Assembly: GCA_036377075.1 (NCBI GenBank)
Contig: DASUZB010000012.1
Coordinates: forward strand, 1-64,000
Length of the DNA stretch: 64,000 nucleotides
Direction of reading: 5' to 3'
From: DASUZB01 sp036377075
GTDB taxonomy: Bacteria > Actinomycetota > CALGFH01
The first letter of the stretch is position 1; each line of letters starts with the position of its first letter. Below are positions 24,405 to 33,553 of this stretch, in pieces. Made by a program: the position numbers and the translations under genes. The notes under the pieces were generated by a model. That model did no database searches, was not told the origin of the DNA, and saw only the letters and a list, made by a program, of their open reading frames with translations.

Positions 24405-24409
<5 letters not shown>
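24381..24409. terminator. Bidirectional hairpin between the small cassette and msiK
   Basis: CCTGAG (24381-24386) pairs with CTCAGG (24404-24409). The stem contains the stop codons of both convergent genes, with short CCC/GGG pairing inside. Confidence 0.4.
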
Positions 24410-25595
<1,186 letters not shown>

Positions 25596-25628
25596 CGACG
25601 GACGCCTCCTCCTGCCGGCTATGGGCCG

Positions 25629-26651
25629 CTACAAGCTCGCGGCCGCGGCTCGTCGCAACGCTCGCAGACGGTCGTTGGTGAGGCCGGCGCGCAGGCGCCC
25701 GGCGCTTCCAGGGGACGCGCCCAGCGCGTCGAGGCCGAGCAGCGCGGCACCGACCACCGGCGGCGCCGTCGCCCGCCTGAGCCTTGCCGCGGGCGCCAGC
25801 GCGCGGATGCCGGCCCTGATCCGCGCCTGGAAGGTCGCGTCGTCACGCTGCAGCACCCCGCCGCCGAGGACCACGTCGACGTCGCGGCCACCGAGGCCGA
25901 GCCGGCGGATGGCGGTCCTCGCCATCGTGACCACCTCGTCCGCCTGGCGCCCGACGATCCCCGCCGCGGCGCGGTCGCCGGCCGCGGCGGCCTCGAACAC
26001 CAGCGGGGCCAGCTCGAGCAGCCGGTCGTGGCCGATCGCCCCGAGGTGGACCGCCTCGACCACCGCGAGCGCGGAGTCCAGCCCGAAGTGCCCAGGAACC
26101 AGCCGCTGCAGCGCCGTCCGCGGCCCGCGGCCGTCCTCGCCGCGCATCGCCGCACCCACCGCGGCGAGGCCGATGTCGTGGCCGCCGCCCCAGTCGCCGG
26201 AGAGCTGGCCGAGCGCGGGGAAGCGCACCTCCTCCCCGCCGGGCGCCACCCCGGCGCAGTTCATCCCCGACCCGACCACCACGCCGACGCCCCAGGTCCG
26301 CTCGGTCCCCGCCCGCAGCACCGCGAAGACGTCGTTGCGCAGCAGGTCCGCGCGGGCCCAGTGGCGCGCCGCGATCGCCGGCGCCATCGCCTGGTGGTCC
26401 GCCGGCAGGTCGAGTCCGGCGAGGCACCAGGCGCCGACCTCGGCGAGCGGGCGCCGGGACGGGTCGAGGCCGGCGTCGCGGCAGACCGCGACGACCAGCG
26501 CGTCGAGCACCTCGATCGCGGCCCCGACGCCGAGCCCGTGGTGGGAGGCGCCCGGCCCGCGCACCGCTCCGAGCACCGCCCCGTCCGCGTCGACCAGGGC
26601 GACGTCGGTCTTGGAGTTGCCCCCATCGACGGCGAGCACCGCGGCGTTCAT
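25629..26651 (-). CDS. BadF/BadG/BcrA-type sugar kinase (N-acetylglucosamine kinase-like)
   Basis: A 340-residue ASKHA kinase. Phosphate-1 motif VDGGNSKTDVAL at 8-19, phosphate-2 region GVGVVVGSGMNCAG, LSGDWGGGHDIG, and adenosine motif VDVVLGGGVLQ match the GlcNAc/glucosamine kinase branch of the BadF/BadG family. It should phosphorylate a sugar at the 6-hydroxyl using ATP. It sits upstream of msiK and divergent from the GH4 phosphoglucosidase, so it plausibly supplies the 6-phosphorylated substrate. A second, different member lies at 32582. Start ATG 26651 has GGGAGG rather far (about 13 bases) upstream. Confidence 0.87.
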   Translation of the reverse strand: MNAAVLAVDGGNSKTDVALVDADGAVLGAVRGPGASHHGLGVGAAIEVLDALVVAVCRDAGLDPSRRPLAEVGAWCLAGLDLPADHQAMAPAIAARHWARADLLRNDVFAVLRAGTERTWGVGVVVGSGMNCAGVAPGGEEVRFPALGQLSGDWGGGHDIGLAAVGAAMRGEDGRGPRTALQRLVPGHFGLDSALAVVEAVHLGAIGHDRLLELAPLVFEAAAAGDRAAAGIVGRQADEVVTMARTAIRRLGLGGRDVDVVLGGGVLQRDDATFQARIRAGIRALAPAARLRRATAPPVVGAALLGLDALGASPGSAGRLRAGLTNDRLRALRRAAAASL

Positions 26652-26672
26652 GCTGGCGTCCGGTCCTCCCAA

Positions 26673-26690
26673 TAAGGAAACTTCCCTAAC
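26673..26690. promoter_or_regulatory. Candidate ROK operator 1 (kinase/GH4 divergent promoter)
   Basis: TAAGGAAACTTCCCTAAC contains the dyad AGGAAAC-TTCCCT in the 93-base region between the divergent BadF kinase and GH4 genes. It matches the site at 28061-28075 when that site is read on the opposite strand (AGGAAACCTTCCT). Confidence 0.55.
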
Positions 26691-26744
26691 CATCTCACGT
26701 CGGCTGAACATTAGCAGCCATTCGAGCAACGGATAAGGGGCGAC

Positions 26745-28028
26745 ATGGGTCTCAAGATCGCGGTGGTCGGTGGGGGTAGCACCTACACCCCCGAGCTGGT
26801 TCAGGGCTTTGCCACCCGCCAGGACCGCCTGCCAGTGGACGAGCTGGCCCTGTACGACGTCGACGCCGAGCGGCTGGAGGTGGTCGGCGGCCTCGCCCGG
26901 CGCATGCTCGACCGGGCCGGCTGGAGCGGCCTCCTCGTGCTGGCCGAGCGGCGCGAGCAGGCGCTGGACGGCGCGGACTTCGTGGTCGTCCAGCTCCGCG
27001 TCGGCGGCCAGGCGATGCGCCTGGCCGACGAGACGGTCCCGCTCGAGTTCGGCTGCATCGGCCAGGAGACGACCGGACCGGGCGGCTTCGCCAAGGCGCT
27101 GCGCACCGTCCCGGTGGTGGTCGAGCTGGCCGAGGAGACCGAACGCCGCGCGGCTCCGGGCGCCTGGCTGGTGGACTTCACCAACCCGGTCGGGATCGTC
27201 ACCCAGGCGCTGCTCGACCGCGGCAGCCGCGCCATCGGGCTGTGCAACTCGGCGATCGGCTTCCAGCGCCACTTCGCCGGCCTGCTCGGCGTCGCCGCCG
27301 ACCGGCTCGAGCTGGAGCACGTCGGCCTCAACCACCTCACCTGGGTGCGCGCGGTCAAGGTCGACGGCGTCGACCGCCTACCCGAGCTGCTCGACCGGCA
27401 CGGCGAGGAGGTCGCCGCCGGGCTCGGCCTGCCGCTCGAGCTGCTCCGCACCCTCGGCACGGTCCCCTCCTACTACCTCCGCTACTACTACGCCACCGGC
27501 GAGGTGCTCGCCGAGCAGCGCCACAACCCGTCGCGCGCCGAGCAGGTGATGGCGATCGAGCACGAGCTGCTCGGGCTGTACCGCGACCCGGCCCTCGACA
27601 CCAAGCCGGCGCTGCTGGAGAAGCGCGGCGGCGCCTGGTACAGCGAGGCGGCGGCCGCCCTGATCGCCTCGCTCCACGCCGGCACCGGGGACGTGCAGGT
27701 GGTCGACGTGCGCAACGACGGTGCCCTGCCGGACCTCCCCGGCGACGCGGTGGTCGAGGTCCCGGCGCGGGTCGACCGCGACGGCGCGCACCCGCTGCCG
27801 CTCGCCCCGCTCGCCCCCGAGCTCCTCGGCCTGGTCCAGCAGGCCAAGGCGTACGAGCGCCTGGCGGTCGCGGCGGCGCTCGGCGGCGACCGCGCCGTCG
27901 CCCTCAAGGCGCTGCTCGCCAACCCGCTGGTGCGCGAGTACCGGGTGGCCGCGCCGCTGCTCGACGCGCTGCTCGAACGCAGCCGTCCTTACCTGCCCCG
28001 CTTCTACCAGGACCAAGCTCGGGGTTGA
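26745..28028 (+). CDS. GH4 family 6-phospho-beta-glucosidase
   Basis: A 427-residue glycoside hydrolase family 4 enzyme. It has the NAD-binding start KIAVVGGGSTYTPELV, VVQLRVGGQAMR, the FTNPVGIVTQAL motif, the metal-site GLCNSAIGFQR and GLNHLTWV. CN in the metal motif is the signature of the 6-phospho-beta-glucosidase branch; alpha-galactosidases and alpha-glucosidases of GH4 have CH. GH4 enzymes use NAD+ and Mn2+ in a redox-assisted elimination mechanism. No PTS gene is seen, so the phosphorylated substrate probably comes from the neighbouring BadF-type kinases. The gene starts 54 bases from a candidate ROK operator. Confidence 0.9.
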   Translation: MGLKIAVVGGGSTYTPELVQGFATRQDRLPVDELALYDVDAERLEVVGGLARRMLDRAGWSGLLVLAERREQALDGADFVVVQLRVGGQAMRLADETVPLEFGCIGQETTGPGGFAKALRTVPVVVELAEETERRAAPGAWLVDFTNPVGIVTQALLDRGSRAIGLCNSAIGFQRHFAGLLGVAADRLELEHVGLNHLTWVRAVKVDGVDRLPELLDRHGEEVAAGLGLPLELLRTLGTVPSYYLRYYYATGEVLAEQRHNPSRAEQVMAIEHELLGLYRDPALDTKPALLEKRGGAWYSEAAAALIASLHAGTGDVQVVDVRNDGALPDLPGDAVVEVPARVDRDGAHPLPLAPLAPELLGLVQQAKAYERLAVAAALGGDRAVALKALLANPLVREYRVAAPLLDALLERSRPYLPRFYQDQARG

Positions 28029-28060
28029 CTTCGCCGCCTGGCGGTCAATAATGACCCAGC

Positions 28061-28075
28061 AGGAAGGTTTCCTAA
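28061..28075. promoter_or_regulatory. Candidate ROK operator 2
   Basis: AGGAAGGTTTCCTAAC, whose reverse complement is GTTAGGAAACCTTCCT, is the second copy of the AGGAAAC-TTCC dyad, directly upstream of the ROK regulator gene. It implies autoregulation and common control with the GH4/kinase promoters. Confidence 0.55.
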
Positions 28076-28109
28076 CTATACGGGCGACCCCGGGGAGGTG
28101 GGCCTCGAG

Positions 28110-29309
28110 GTGGAGCGCGAGCTCACCGCCGGCACGCCGAGCCTGCTGCGCGCGATCAACGCCCGCACCATCCTCGAGCTGATCCGGCGCAGCGGCCCGA
28201 TCGCCCGTGCCCAGGTGGCCAGGGACAGCGGCCTGTCCAAGCCCACCGTCTCGCTCGGCCTCACCGCGCTGCTCGAGGCCGGGCTGGTCCGCGAGGTGGG
28301 GCGGACCAGCGGGCACCGCGGCCCCAGCGCGCTGCTGTACGAGCTCAACCCCGCGGCCGGCTGGGTCGCCGGCATCGACGTGGGACGCCGCTGGGTGCAC
28401 GCCGCGGTGGCCGACATCAGCGGCAGCATCGTCGCCCGCCGCGACGAGCGCGCCAAGGCCGCCAGCGCCAACGCCCTGATCGGCCAGCTCGGTGAGCTCG
28501 CCCGTGGCCTTGCCGGCGACGCCGGCATCGCCTGGGACCAGGTCAGCCACACCACCGTCGGCAGCCCAGGAGTGTTCGAGCCGAGCAGCGGCACCGTCAC
28601 CCTGGCCCCGAACCTTCCCGGCTGGGGGCGCCAGGGACTGGCCGCGGCGCTGCGCCGCGAGCTCGGCGAGCGCATCGGGCTCGAGAACGACGTCAACCTG
28701 GCCGCGGTGGGGGAGCGCTGGAAGGGCCTCGGCCAGGGGGTGCGCAACTTCGGCTTCCTCTCGGTCGGCACCGGCGTCGGCATGGGCCTGGTCCTCGGCG
28801 GCGAGCTGTACCAGGGCAGCGGCGCCGCCGGCGAGGTCGGCTACCTGCCCCTCGGTGGCGATCCCCACGACCCCGGCGCGCGCCGCCGCGGCGTCTTCGA
28901 GCAGGCTACCAACGCCGCCGGCGTGGTCCGCCTGGCGCGCGAGGCGGGCATGACCGGCCCGCTGACGCCGGCGAAGGTGTTCGCCATGGCGCGCGGCGGC
29001 CACCCGGTCGCCGGCGAGGTGGTCGCGACCGAGGCGCGGCGCCTGGCGCTCGGCCTCGCCGCCGTGGTCGCCGTCGTCGACCTGGAGCTGGTGATCCTCG
29101 GCGGCGGCATCGGCCGCAACGCCGACCTGCTGCTCGGGCCGATCGGGCGGGAGCTGCGCACCCTGTCGCCGCTGCGGCCACGGCTCGAGGTCTCCGCCCT
29201 CGGCGACGACGCCGTGCTCCACGGCGCGGTCGCCACCGCCCTCGCCGCCGCCCAGGACCAGCTCTTCGACCTCACCCGCAGGCTCGACCGCAGGCAACCC
29301 GCGATCTGA
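28110..29309 (+). CDS. ROK family transcriptional regulator
   Basis: About 399 residues: an N-terminal winged helix (LLRAINARTILELIRRSGPI, RDSGLSKPTVSLGLTALLEAGLV) and a ROK sugar-kinase-like domain (VAGIDVGRRWVHAAVAD, ENDVNLAAVGE, SVGTGVGMGLVLGGELY, GAAGEVGYLPLG). The zinc-binding CxCGxxGC motif of typical ROK proteins is missing, as in many actinomycete members. It should respond to a sugar or sugar phosphate and control the adjacent GH4, kinase and transporter genes. Start: GTG 28098 overlaps the GGGGAGG sequence, while GTG 28110 lies 11 bases after it and is preferred, though not certain. Confidence 0.9.
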   Translation: MERELTAGTPSLLRAINARTILELIRRSGPIARAQVARDSGLSKPTVSLGLTALLEAGLVREVGRTSGHRGPSALLYELNPAAGWVAGIDVGRRWVHAAVADISGSIVARRDERAKAASANALIGQLGELARGLAGDAGIAWDQVSHTTVGSPGVFEPSSGTVTLAPNLPGWGRQGLAAALRRELGERIGLENDVNLAAVGERWKGLGQGVRNFGFLSVGTGVGMGLVLGGELYQGSGAAGEVGYLPLGGDPHDPGARRRGVFEQATNAAGVVRLAREAGMTGPLTPAKVFAMARGGHPVAGEVVATEARRLALGLAAVVAVVDLELVILGGGIGRNADLLLGPIGRELRTLSPLRPRLEVSALGDDAVLHGAVATALAAAQDQLFDLTRRLDRRQPAI

Positions 29310-29352
29310 AGCAAGGCAACACGGCGCACCCTCGCGCGAAGGGAGTCTCCCA

Positions 29353-30690
29353 ATGAGACGACGCATCGGCCTCGTCGTAGTGGCGCTGCTCGCCGCCGCC
29401 TGCACCGCGGGAGGAGGCGGCGGCACCTCCGGCCCGGCGCAGACGGCCGACCTCGGCGCCAACCACCAGCCAATGACGCTGACCGTGTGGAGCAACTTCT
29501 CCGCGCGCGAGTACAAGGTGGTCACCGGCGTGCTCGACTCGGTCAAGACCAAGTACCCGTGGATGACCATCAAGCACGTCGGCGGCAAGGACGACCAGGC
29601 GATCCAGCGGGCGATCAACGGCGGCACCCCGCCGGACATGGCGATCTCGTTCACGCCCCAGAACGCCGCCAGGTACTGCCAGACGGGCGCCTGGCAGGAC
29701 CTCAACCCGTACCTGCAGGCCGACAAGATCGACAAGGCGTCGATGTGGCCCTCCGGTGTGTTCAGCTACACCCAGTACAACAACCGCCAGTGCGCGCTGC
29801 CGATGCTGACCGACGCCTACGGCCTGTACTACAACGTCGACCTGCTCAAGAAGAAGGGCTTCACCTCGCCCCCCAAGACCCTCTCCGAGCTGGCCGACAT
29901 GGCCAAGAAGCTGACCGAGTACAACCCCGACGGCAGCATCAAGGTGGCCGGGTACGTGCCGCTGATGGGCTTCTACAGTGGCAACACGGTCAACGTCTAC
30001 GGTCACGCTTACGGCGCCAAGTGGTACGGCAGCGACGGCAAGCCGAGCCTCGCCACCGACCCCAACTGGGCCAAGATGCTGCAGTGGCAGAAGTCCCTGG
30101 TCGACGCGATCGGCTACGGCAAGCTGCAGAAGTTCGTCGCCAAGCTCGGCGGCGGCGACTCCGAGTGGTCCTCGTCGCACGGCTTCGAGCAGGACAAGAT
30201 CGCGATGATGATCGACGGCGAGTGGCGCACGGCGTTCATCGAGGCCGACAAGTCCAAGGTCAACTACGCCACCGCGCCGGCTCCGACCGCCGACGACCAT
30301 ACCGACCTGTACGGCTCCGGCCAGGTCGGTGGCACCATCATCGGCATTCCCAAGGGCGTCAAGCACCCGGCCGAGTCCTGGGCGCTGGTCAAGTACATGT
30401 CCACCGACACCAACGCCCTGGTGAACCTCGCCAAGGGGCTCAAGAACGTGCCGTCGACCAAGGCCTCGCTGCAGAACCAGGAGCTGGCCGGCGACCCGCG
30501 CTTCAAGACCTTCATGGACATCTTCAGCAACCCCAAGTCCAACTACAAGCCGCTCATGCCGATCGGTCAGGTCGACGAGGACATGTTCGGCACCTTCGCG
30601 GACAAGTGGCAGGCCGGTAAGGTGCCGGACCTGCACGCCGGGCTCAGCCAGCTCGACTCCCAGATCTCCAAGCAGCTCCAGCTCGGCTGA
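29353..30690 (+). CDS. Sugar ABC transporter substrate-binding lipoprotein
   Basis: The 445-residue precursor has a short lipoprotein signal (ALLAAAC, cysteine 17) followed by a flexible Gly-rich stretch and a family 1-type solute-binding domain: MTLTVWSNFSAREYKVVTGVLDS, GTPPDMAISFTPQ, DAYGLYYNVDLLKKKGF, KIAMMIDGEWR, GIPKGVKHPAESWALVKYM. It captures an oligosaccharide or glycoside outside the membrane and delivers it to the two permeases that follow 12 and about 1000 bases downstream. The substrate is unknown; the GH4 neighbour suggests a beta-glucoside. Confidence 0.93.
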   Translation: MRRRIGLVVVALLAAACTAGGGGGTSGPAQTADLGANHQPMTLTVWSNFSAREYKVVTGVLDSVKTKYPWMTIKHVGGKDDQAIQRAINGGTPPDMAISFTPQNAARYCQTGAWQDLNPYLQADKIDKASMWPSGVFSYTQYNNRQCALPMLTDAYGLYYNVDLLKKKGFTSPPKTLSELADMAKKLTEYNPDGSIKVAGYVPLMGFYSGNTVNVYGHAYGAKWYGSDGKPSLATDPNWAKMLQWQKSLVDAIGYGKLQKFVAKLGGGDSEWSSSHGFEQDKIAMMIDGEWRTAFIEADKSKVNYATAPAPTADDHTDLYGSGQVGGTIIGIPKGVKHPAESWALVKYMSTDTNALVNLAKGLKNVPSTKASLQNQELAGDPRFKTFMDIFSNPKSNYKPLMPIGQVDEDMFGTFADKWQAGKVPDLHAGLSQLDSQISKQLQLG

Positions 30691-30702
30691 GAGGAGCAAG
30701 CC

Positions 30703-31692
30703 ATGGCCACCGCCGTGGAGCGGTCGGGGGTCGCCGCGTCGCCGGCCCGCGCCGCCGAGCGCCGCCGGCGCCGGCGGCGCGCGGCGGCGCGCCGGCAAGG
30801 GGTCGCGCTGCTGTTCATGGCCCCCTGGATCATCGGGTTCAGCGCCTTCTACGTGTACCCGATGGCCGCCAGCCTGTACTTCTCCTTCACCCACTACGAC
30901 ATCCTCAGCCAGCCGAGCTGGGTGGGCCTGGCCAACTACCGCTTCATGTTCAGCGGCGACGGCCAGTTCTGGCAGGCGGTGCGCAACACCCTGTGGATCA
31001 TCGCCTTCCTGGTGCCCCTGCAGGTCGCCTTCGGGATCGCCACCGCCACGGTGCTGACCAGGGTCAGGCGCGGCGTCTCGGTGTACCGCACGATCTTCTT
31101 CCTGCCGACCATGGTGCCGCTGGTGGCGGCGGCCCTCGGCTTCGTCTTCCTGCTCAACCCGGCCGGGCCCATCAACCGGATCCTGCACCTGCTGCACCTG
31201 CCCGAGCCGCTGTGGTTCCTCGACCCACACTGGACCAAGCCGGGGCTGCTGCTGATCGGGCTGTGGATGGTCGGCCAGACGATGATCCTGTTCCTGGCCG
31301 CGCTGCTCGACGTGCCCACCCAGCTCTACGAGGCGGCCGAGATCGAGGGCGCCGGCCCGTGGCAGCGGTTCCGCCACGTGACGTTGCCGATGATCTCCCC
31401 GGTGATCTTCTTCTGCGTGGTCATCGGCGTGATCCACGGCTTCCAGTACTTCACCGAGGCGTTCGTGATCTCCCGGGCCGGCGACCCGACCGGGCTCAAC
31501 CAGCCGATCGGCTACCCGCAGGACTCGCTGCGGTTCTTCACCAGCCACCTGTACCAGCAGGGCTTCGAGGGCTTCCACATGGGCTACGCCGCCGCCCTCT
31601 CCTGGGTGATGTTCCTGGTGGTTATGGCCTGCACCATCGTGCTCATCCGCGGCTCCCGCCGCTGGGTGCACTACCAGGGAGGGTTCCGGTGA
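30703..31692 (+). CDS. Sugar ABC transporter permease, MalF type
   Basis: A 329-residue permease with six main membrane segments. A highly arginine-rich cytoplasmic N-terminus (about residues 15-32) precedes the first helix LLFMAPWIIGFSAFYVYPM. The coupling EAA loop reads EAAEIEGAG...RHVTLP near residue 205, as in MalF-type CUT1 permeases. It follows the binding protein by 12 bases with GAGGAGC as ribosome binding site, and its stop overlaps the GTG of the next permease. It forms the inner-membrane channel with that protein. Confidence 0.94.
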   Translation: MATAVERSGVAASPARAAERRRRRRRAAARRQGVALLFMAPWIIGFSAFYVYPMAASLYFSFTHYDILSQPSWVGLANYRFMFSGDGQFWQAVRNTLWIIAFLVPLQVAFGIATATVLTRVRRGVSVYRTIFFLPTMVPLVAAALGFVFLLNPAGPINRILHLLHLPEPLWFLDPHWTKPGLLLIGLWMVGQTMILFLAALLDVPTQLYEAAEIEGAGPWQRFRHVTLPMISPVIFFCVVIGVIHGFQYFTEAFVISRAGDPTGLNQPIGYPQDSLRFFTSHLYQQGFEGFHMGYAAALSWVMFLVVMACTIVLIRGSRRWVHYQGGFR

Positions 31693-32585
31693 CCGCGGTC
31701 CCCGCCCCCGGCAAGCCTGCCCATGCGCGGGCGCGCCGGCCCGTGCCGCCGGCGATCCGGCGCCGCCGGATGCTGATGACGGTCGCCGACCACGCGGTGG
31801 CGATCGCACTGTCGATCGCCTTCCTGGTGCCGTTCGTGTTCATCGTCGCGACCGCGCTGATGACCCAGCAGCAGGCGCTCACGTCGAGCCTGTGGCCGCA
31901 CCCGTTCCGCTGGGGCAACTTCGCCCAGGTCTTCAGGTCCTTCCCGTTCCTGCGCTACACGCTCAACTCGTTCACCTACGCGGGGCTCGCCACCGTCGGG
32001 GTGGTGCTGTCGTGCGTGCCGGTGGCCTACGCGCTGTCGCGCATGCGCTGGCGCGGCCGCCAGTTCGCCTTCCTGCTGGTGCTCTCGACCCTGATGCTGC
32101 CGCCCCAGGTCACGGTGGTGCCGCTGTACGTGATCTTCGTGCGGCTGCACTGGATCGGCTCGCTCAAGCCGCTGATCGTCCCGATGTTCTTCGGCGACGC
32201 CTTCTCGATCTTCCTGCTGCGCCAGTTCTTCCTGACGATCCCCGACGAGCTGTCCGACGCCGCGCGCGTCGACGGCGCCAGTGAGCTGCAGATCCTGACC
32301 AGGGTGGTGGTGCCGCTCGCCAAGCCGGCGATCGCCGCGGTGGCGCTGTTCCAGTTCCTCTACTCCTGGAACGACTTCTTCAGCCCGCTGCTGTACGCCG
32401 GCTCCAACCCGGACACCTGGACGCTGGCAGTGGCGCTGACGCAGCTCACCGCGCTCTCGCGCGGGGTGCTGTGGAACCTGCAGATGGCCGGCTCCCTGCT
32501 GTTCACGCTCCCGGTGATCGTGCTGTTCTTCTTCGCGCAGCGCGTCTTCGTGCAAGGGATCACGCTCACCGGGGTCAAGGGGTGA
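31689..32585 (+). CDS. Sugar ABC transporter permease, MalG type
   Basis: The 298-residue partner permease starts at a GTG overlapping the previous stop (GTGA). Six membrane helices are evident (VAIALSIAFLVPFVFIVATA first, LLFTLPVIVLFFFAQRVFV last). The EAA-type loop reads DAARVDGAS...VVVPLAKP, and the C-terminus QGITLTGVKG is the conserved MalG ending that contacts the ATPase. The missing ATPase is presumably the MsiK protein at 24405. Its own stop again overlaps the GTG of the following kinase gene. Confidence 0.94.
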   Translation: MTAVPAPGKPAHARARRPVPPAIRRRRMLMTVADHAVAIALSIAFLVPFVFIVATALMTQQQALTSSLWPHPFRWGNFAQVFRSFPFLRYTLNSFTYAGLATVGVVLSCVPVAYALSRMRWRGRQFAFLLVLSTLMLPPQVTVVPLYVIFVRLHWIGSLKPLIVPMFFGDAFSIFLLRQFFLTIPDELSDAARVDGASELQILTRVVVPLAKPAIAAVALFQFLYSWNDFFSPLLYAGSNPDTWTLAVALTQLTALSRGVLWNLQMAGSLLFTLPVIVLFFFAQRVFVQGITLTGVKG

Positions 32586-33553
32586 GGGTCGTCCTCGGGG
32601 TCGACGGCGGCGGCTCAAAGACCCACGCGATGGTCGCCGACGAGTCGGGCAGGGTGCTCGGGTTCGCCACCAGCGACCGGTCGAACTGGGAGGACACCGG
32701 GCTGGACAGCGCGAGGATCGCGCTGGAGAAGGCGATCACCGGCGCGCTGGCCGCCGCCGAGGTGGCCGCCGGCGAGCTCGCCGCGAGCGCCTTCGGCCTC
32801 GCCGGGCTCGACTGGGACGACGACCGGCCGATGCTCGCCGCGCTGCTCGACCCGCTGGGGCTCGGCGGGCCGTCGTCCCTCGACAACGACTCGTTCATCG
32901 CGCTGCGCGCCGGCACCAGCGAGCCGTTCGGGGTGGTGGTGATCGCCGGCACGGGCACGGTCGCCGCCGGCCGCGACCGCGCCGGCCGCACCTTCCGGAC
33001 GCTCGGCCTCGGCCCGATGTACGGCGACTTCGGCAGCGGCACCGACGTCGCCGAGGAGGGGGTCCGCGCGGTCGCCGAGGCCTGGACCGGGAGCGGCCCG
33101 GCGACCAGCCTGACCGGGCTGCTGCCGCCGCTGGCCGGCTGCGACTCCCCGGAGGAGCTGCTGCGGCGGCTCAGCCGCGGGGCGATCCCGCTGCCGCAGG
33201 CGGCGCCGCTGGTGCTGCGGGAGGCGGCAGCGGGCGACCAGGCCTGCCGCGAGATCGTGGTGCAGGCGGGGACCGCGCTCGGGGAGGCCGCCGCGCTGGT
33301 CGCCCGCCGGCTCGGCATCCAGGGCGAGGCCTTCGACGTGGTCATGGCCGGCGGCCTGTTCCGCGGCAGGAGCCGGCTGCTGGAGACCGCCCTCGCCGCG
33401 GCGCTGCACCGGGTCGCGCCGCGGGCGCGCCCCGTGCGGCTGGCGTGCGAGCCGGTGGTCGGGGCGGTGCTCGAGGCGCTGCGGCTGGCCGGCGTCGAGC
33501 CCTCCCCCGAGGTGCGCCGCCGGCTGGCCGAGGGCTCCTCACCCGGGCGGTAG
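32582..33553 (+). CDS. BadF/BadG-type N-acetylglucosamine kinase-like protein
   Basis: The 323-residue kinase starts at GTG 32582, overlapping the permease stop. ASKHA motifs are complete: GVDGGGSKTHAMVAD at 6-20, FGVVVIAGTGTVAAGRD, GLGPMYGDFGSGTDVAEEG and FDVVMAGGLFRG. It differs clearly from the other BadF-type kinase at 25629, so the island encodes two distinct enzymes of this family. As the last gene of the transporter operon it likely phosphorylates the imported sugar or one moiety of it. Its 3' end overlaps the convergent FGGY kinase gene by 15 bases. Confidence 0.88.
   Translation: MRVVLGVDGGGSKTHAMVADESGRVLGFATSDRSNWEDTGLDSARIALEKAITGALAAAEVAAGELAASAFGLAGLDWDDDRPMLAALLDPLGLGGPSSLDNDSFIALRAGTSEPFGVVVIAGTGTVAAGRDRAGRTFRTLGLGPMYGDFGSGTDVAEEGVRAVAEAWTGSGPATSLTGLLPPLAGCDSPEELLRRLSRGAIPLPQAAPLVLREAAAGDQACREIVVQAGTALGEAAALVARRLGIQGEAFDVVMAGGLFRGRSRLLETALAAALHRVAPRARPVRLACEPVVGAVLEALRLAGVEPSPEVRRRLAEGSSPGR

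Noticed and set aside
30770..30800. GCC/GGC-rich palindromic stretch as a hairpin or repeat element
   Set aside because: It encodes the Arg/Ala-rich N-terminus of the MalF-type permease. The symmetry follows from CGC/GCC codons.
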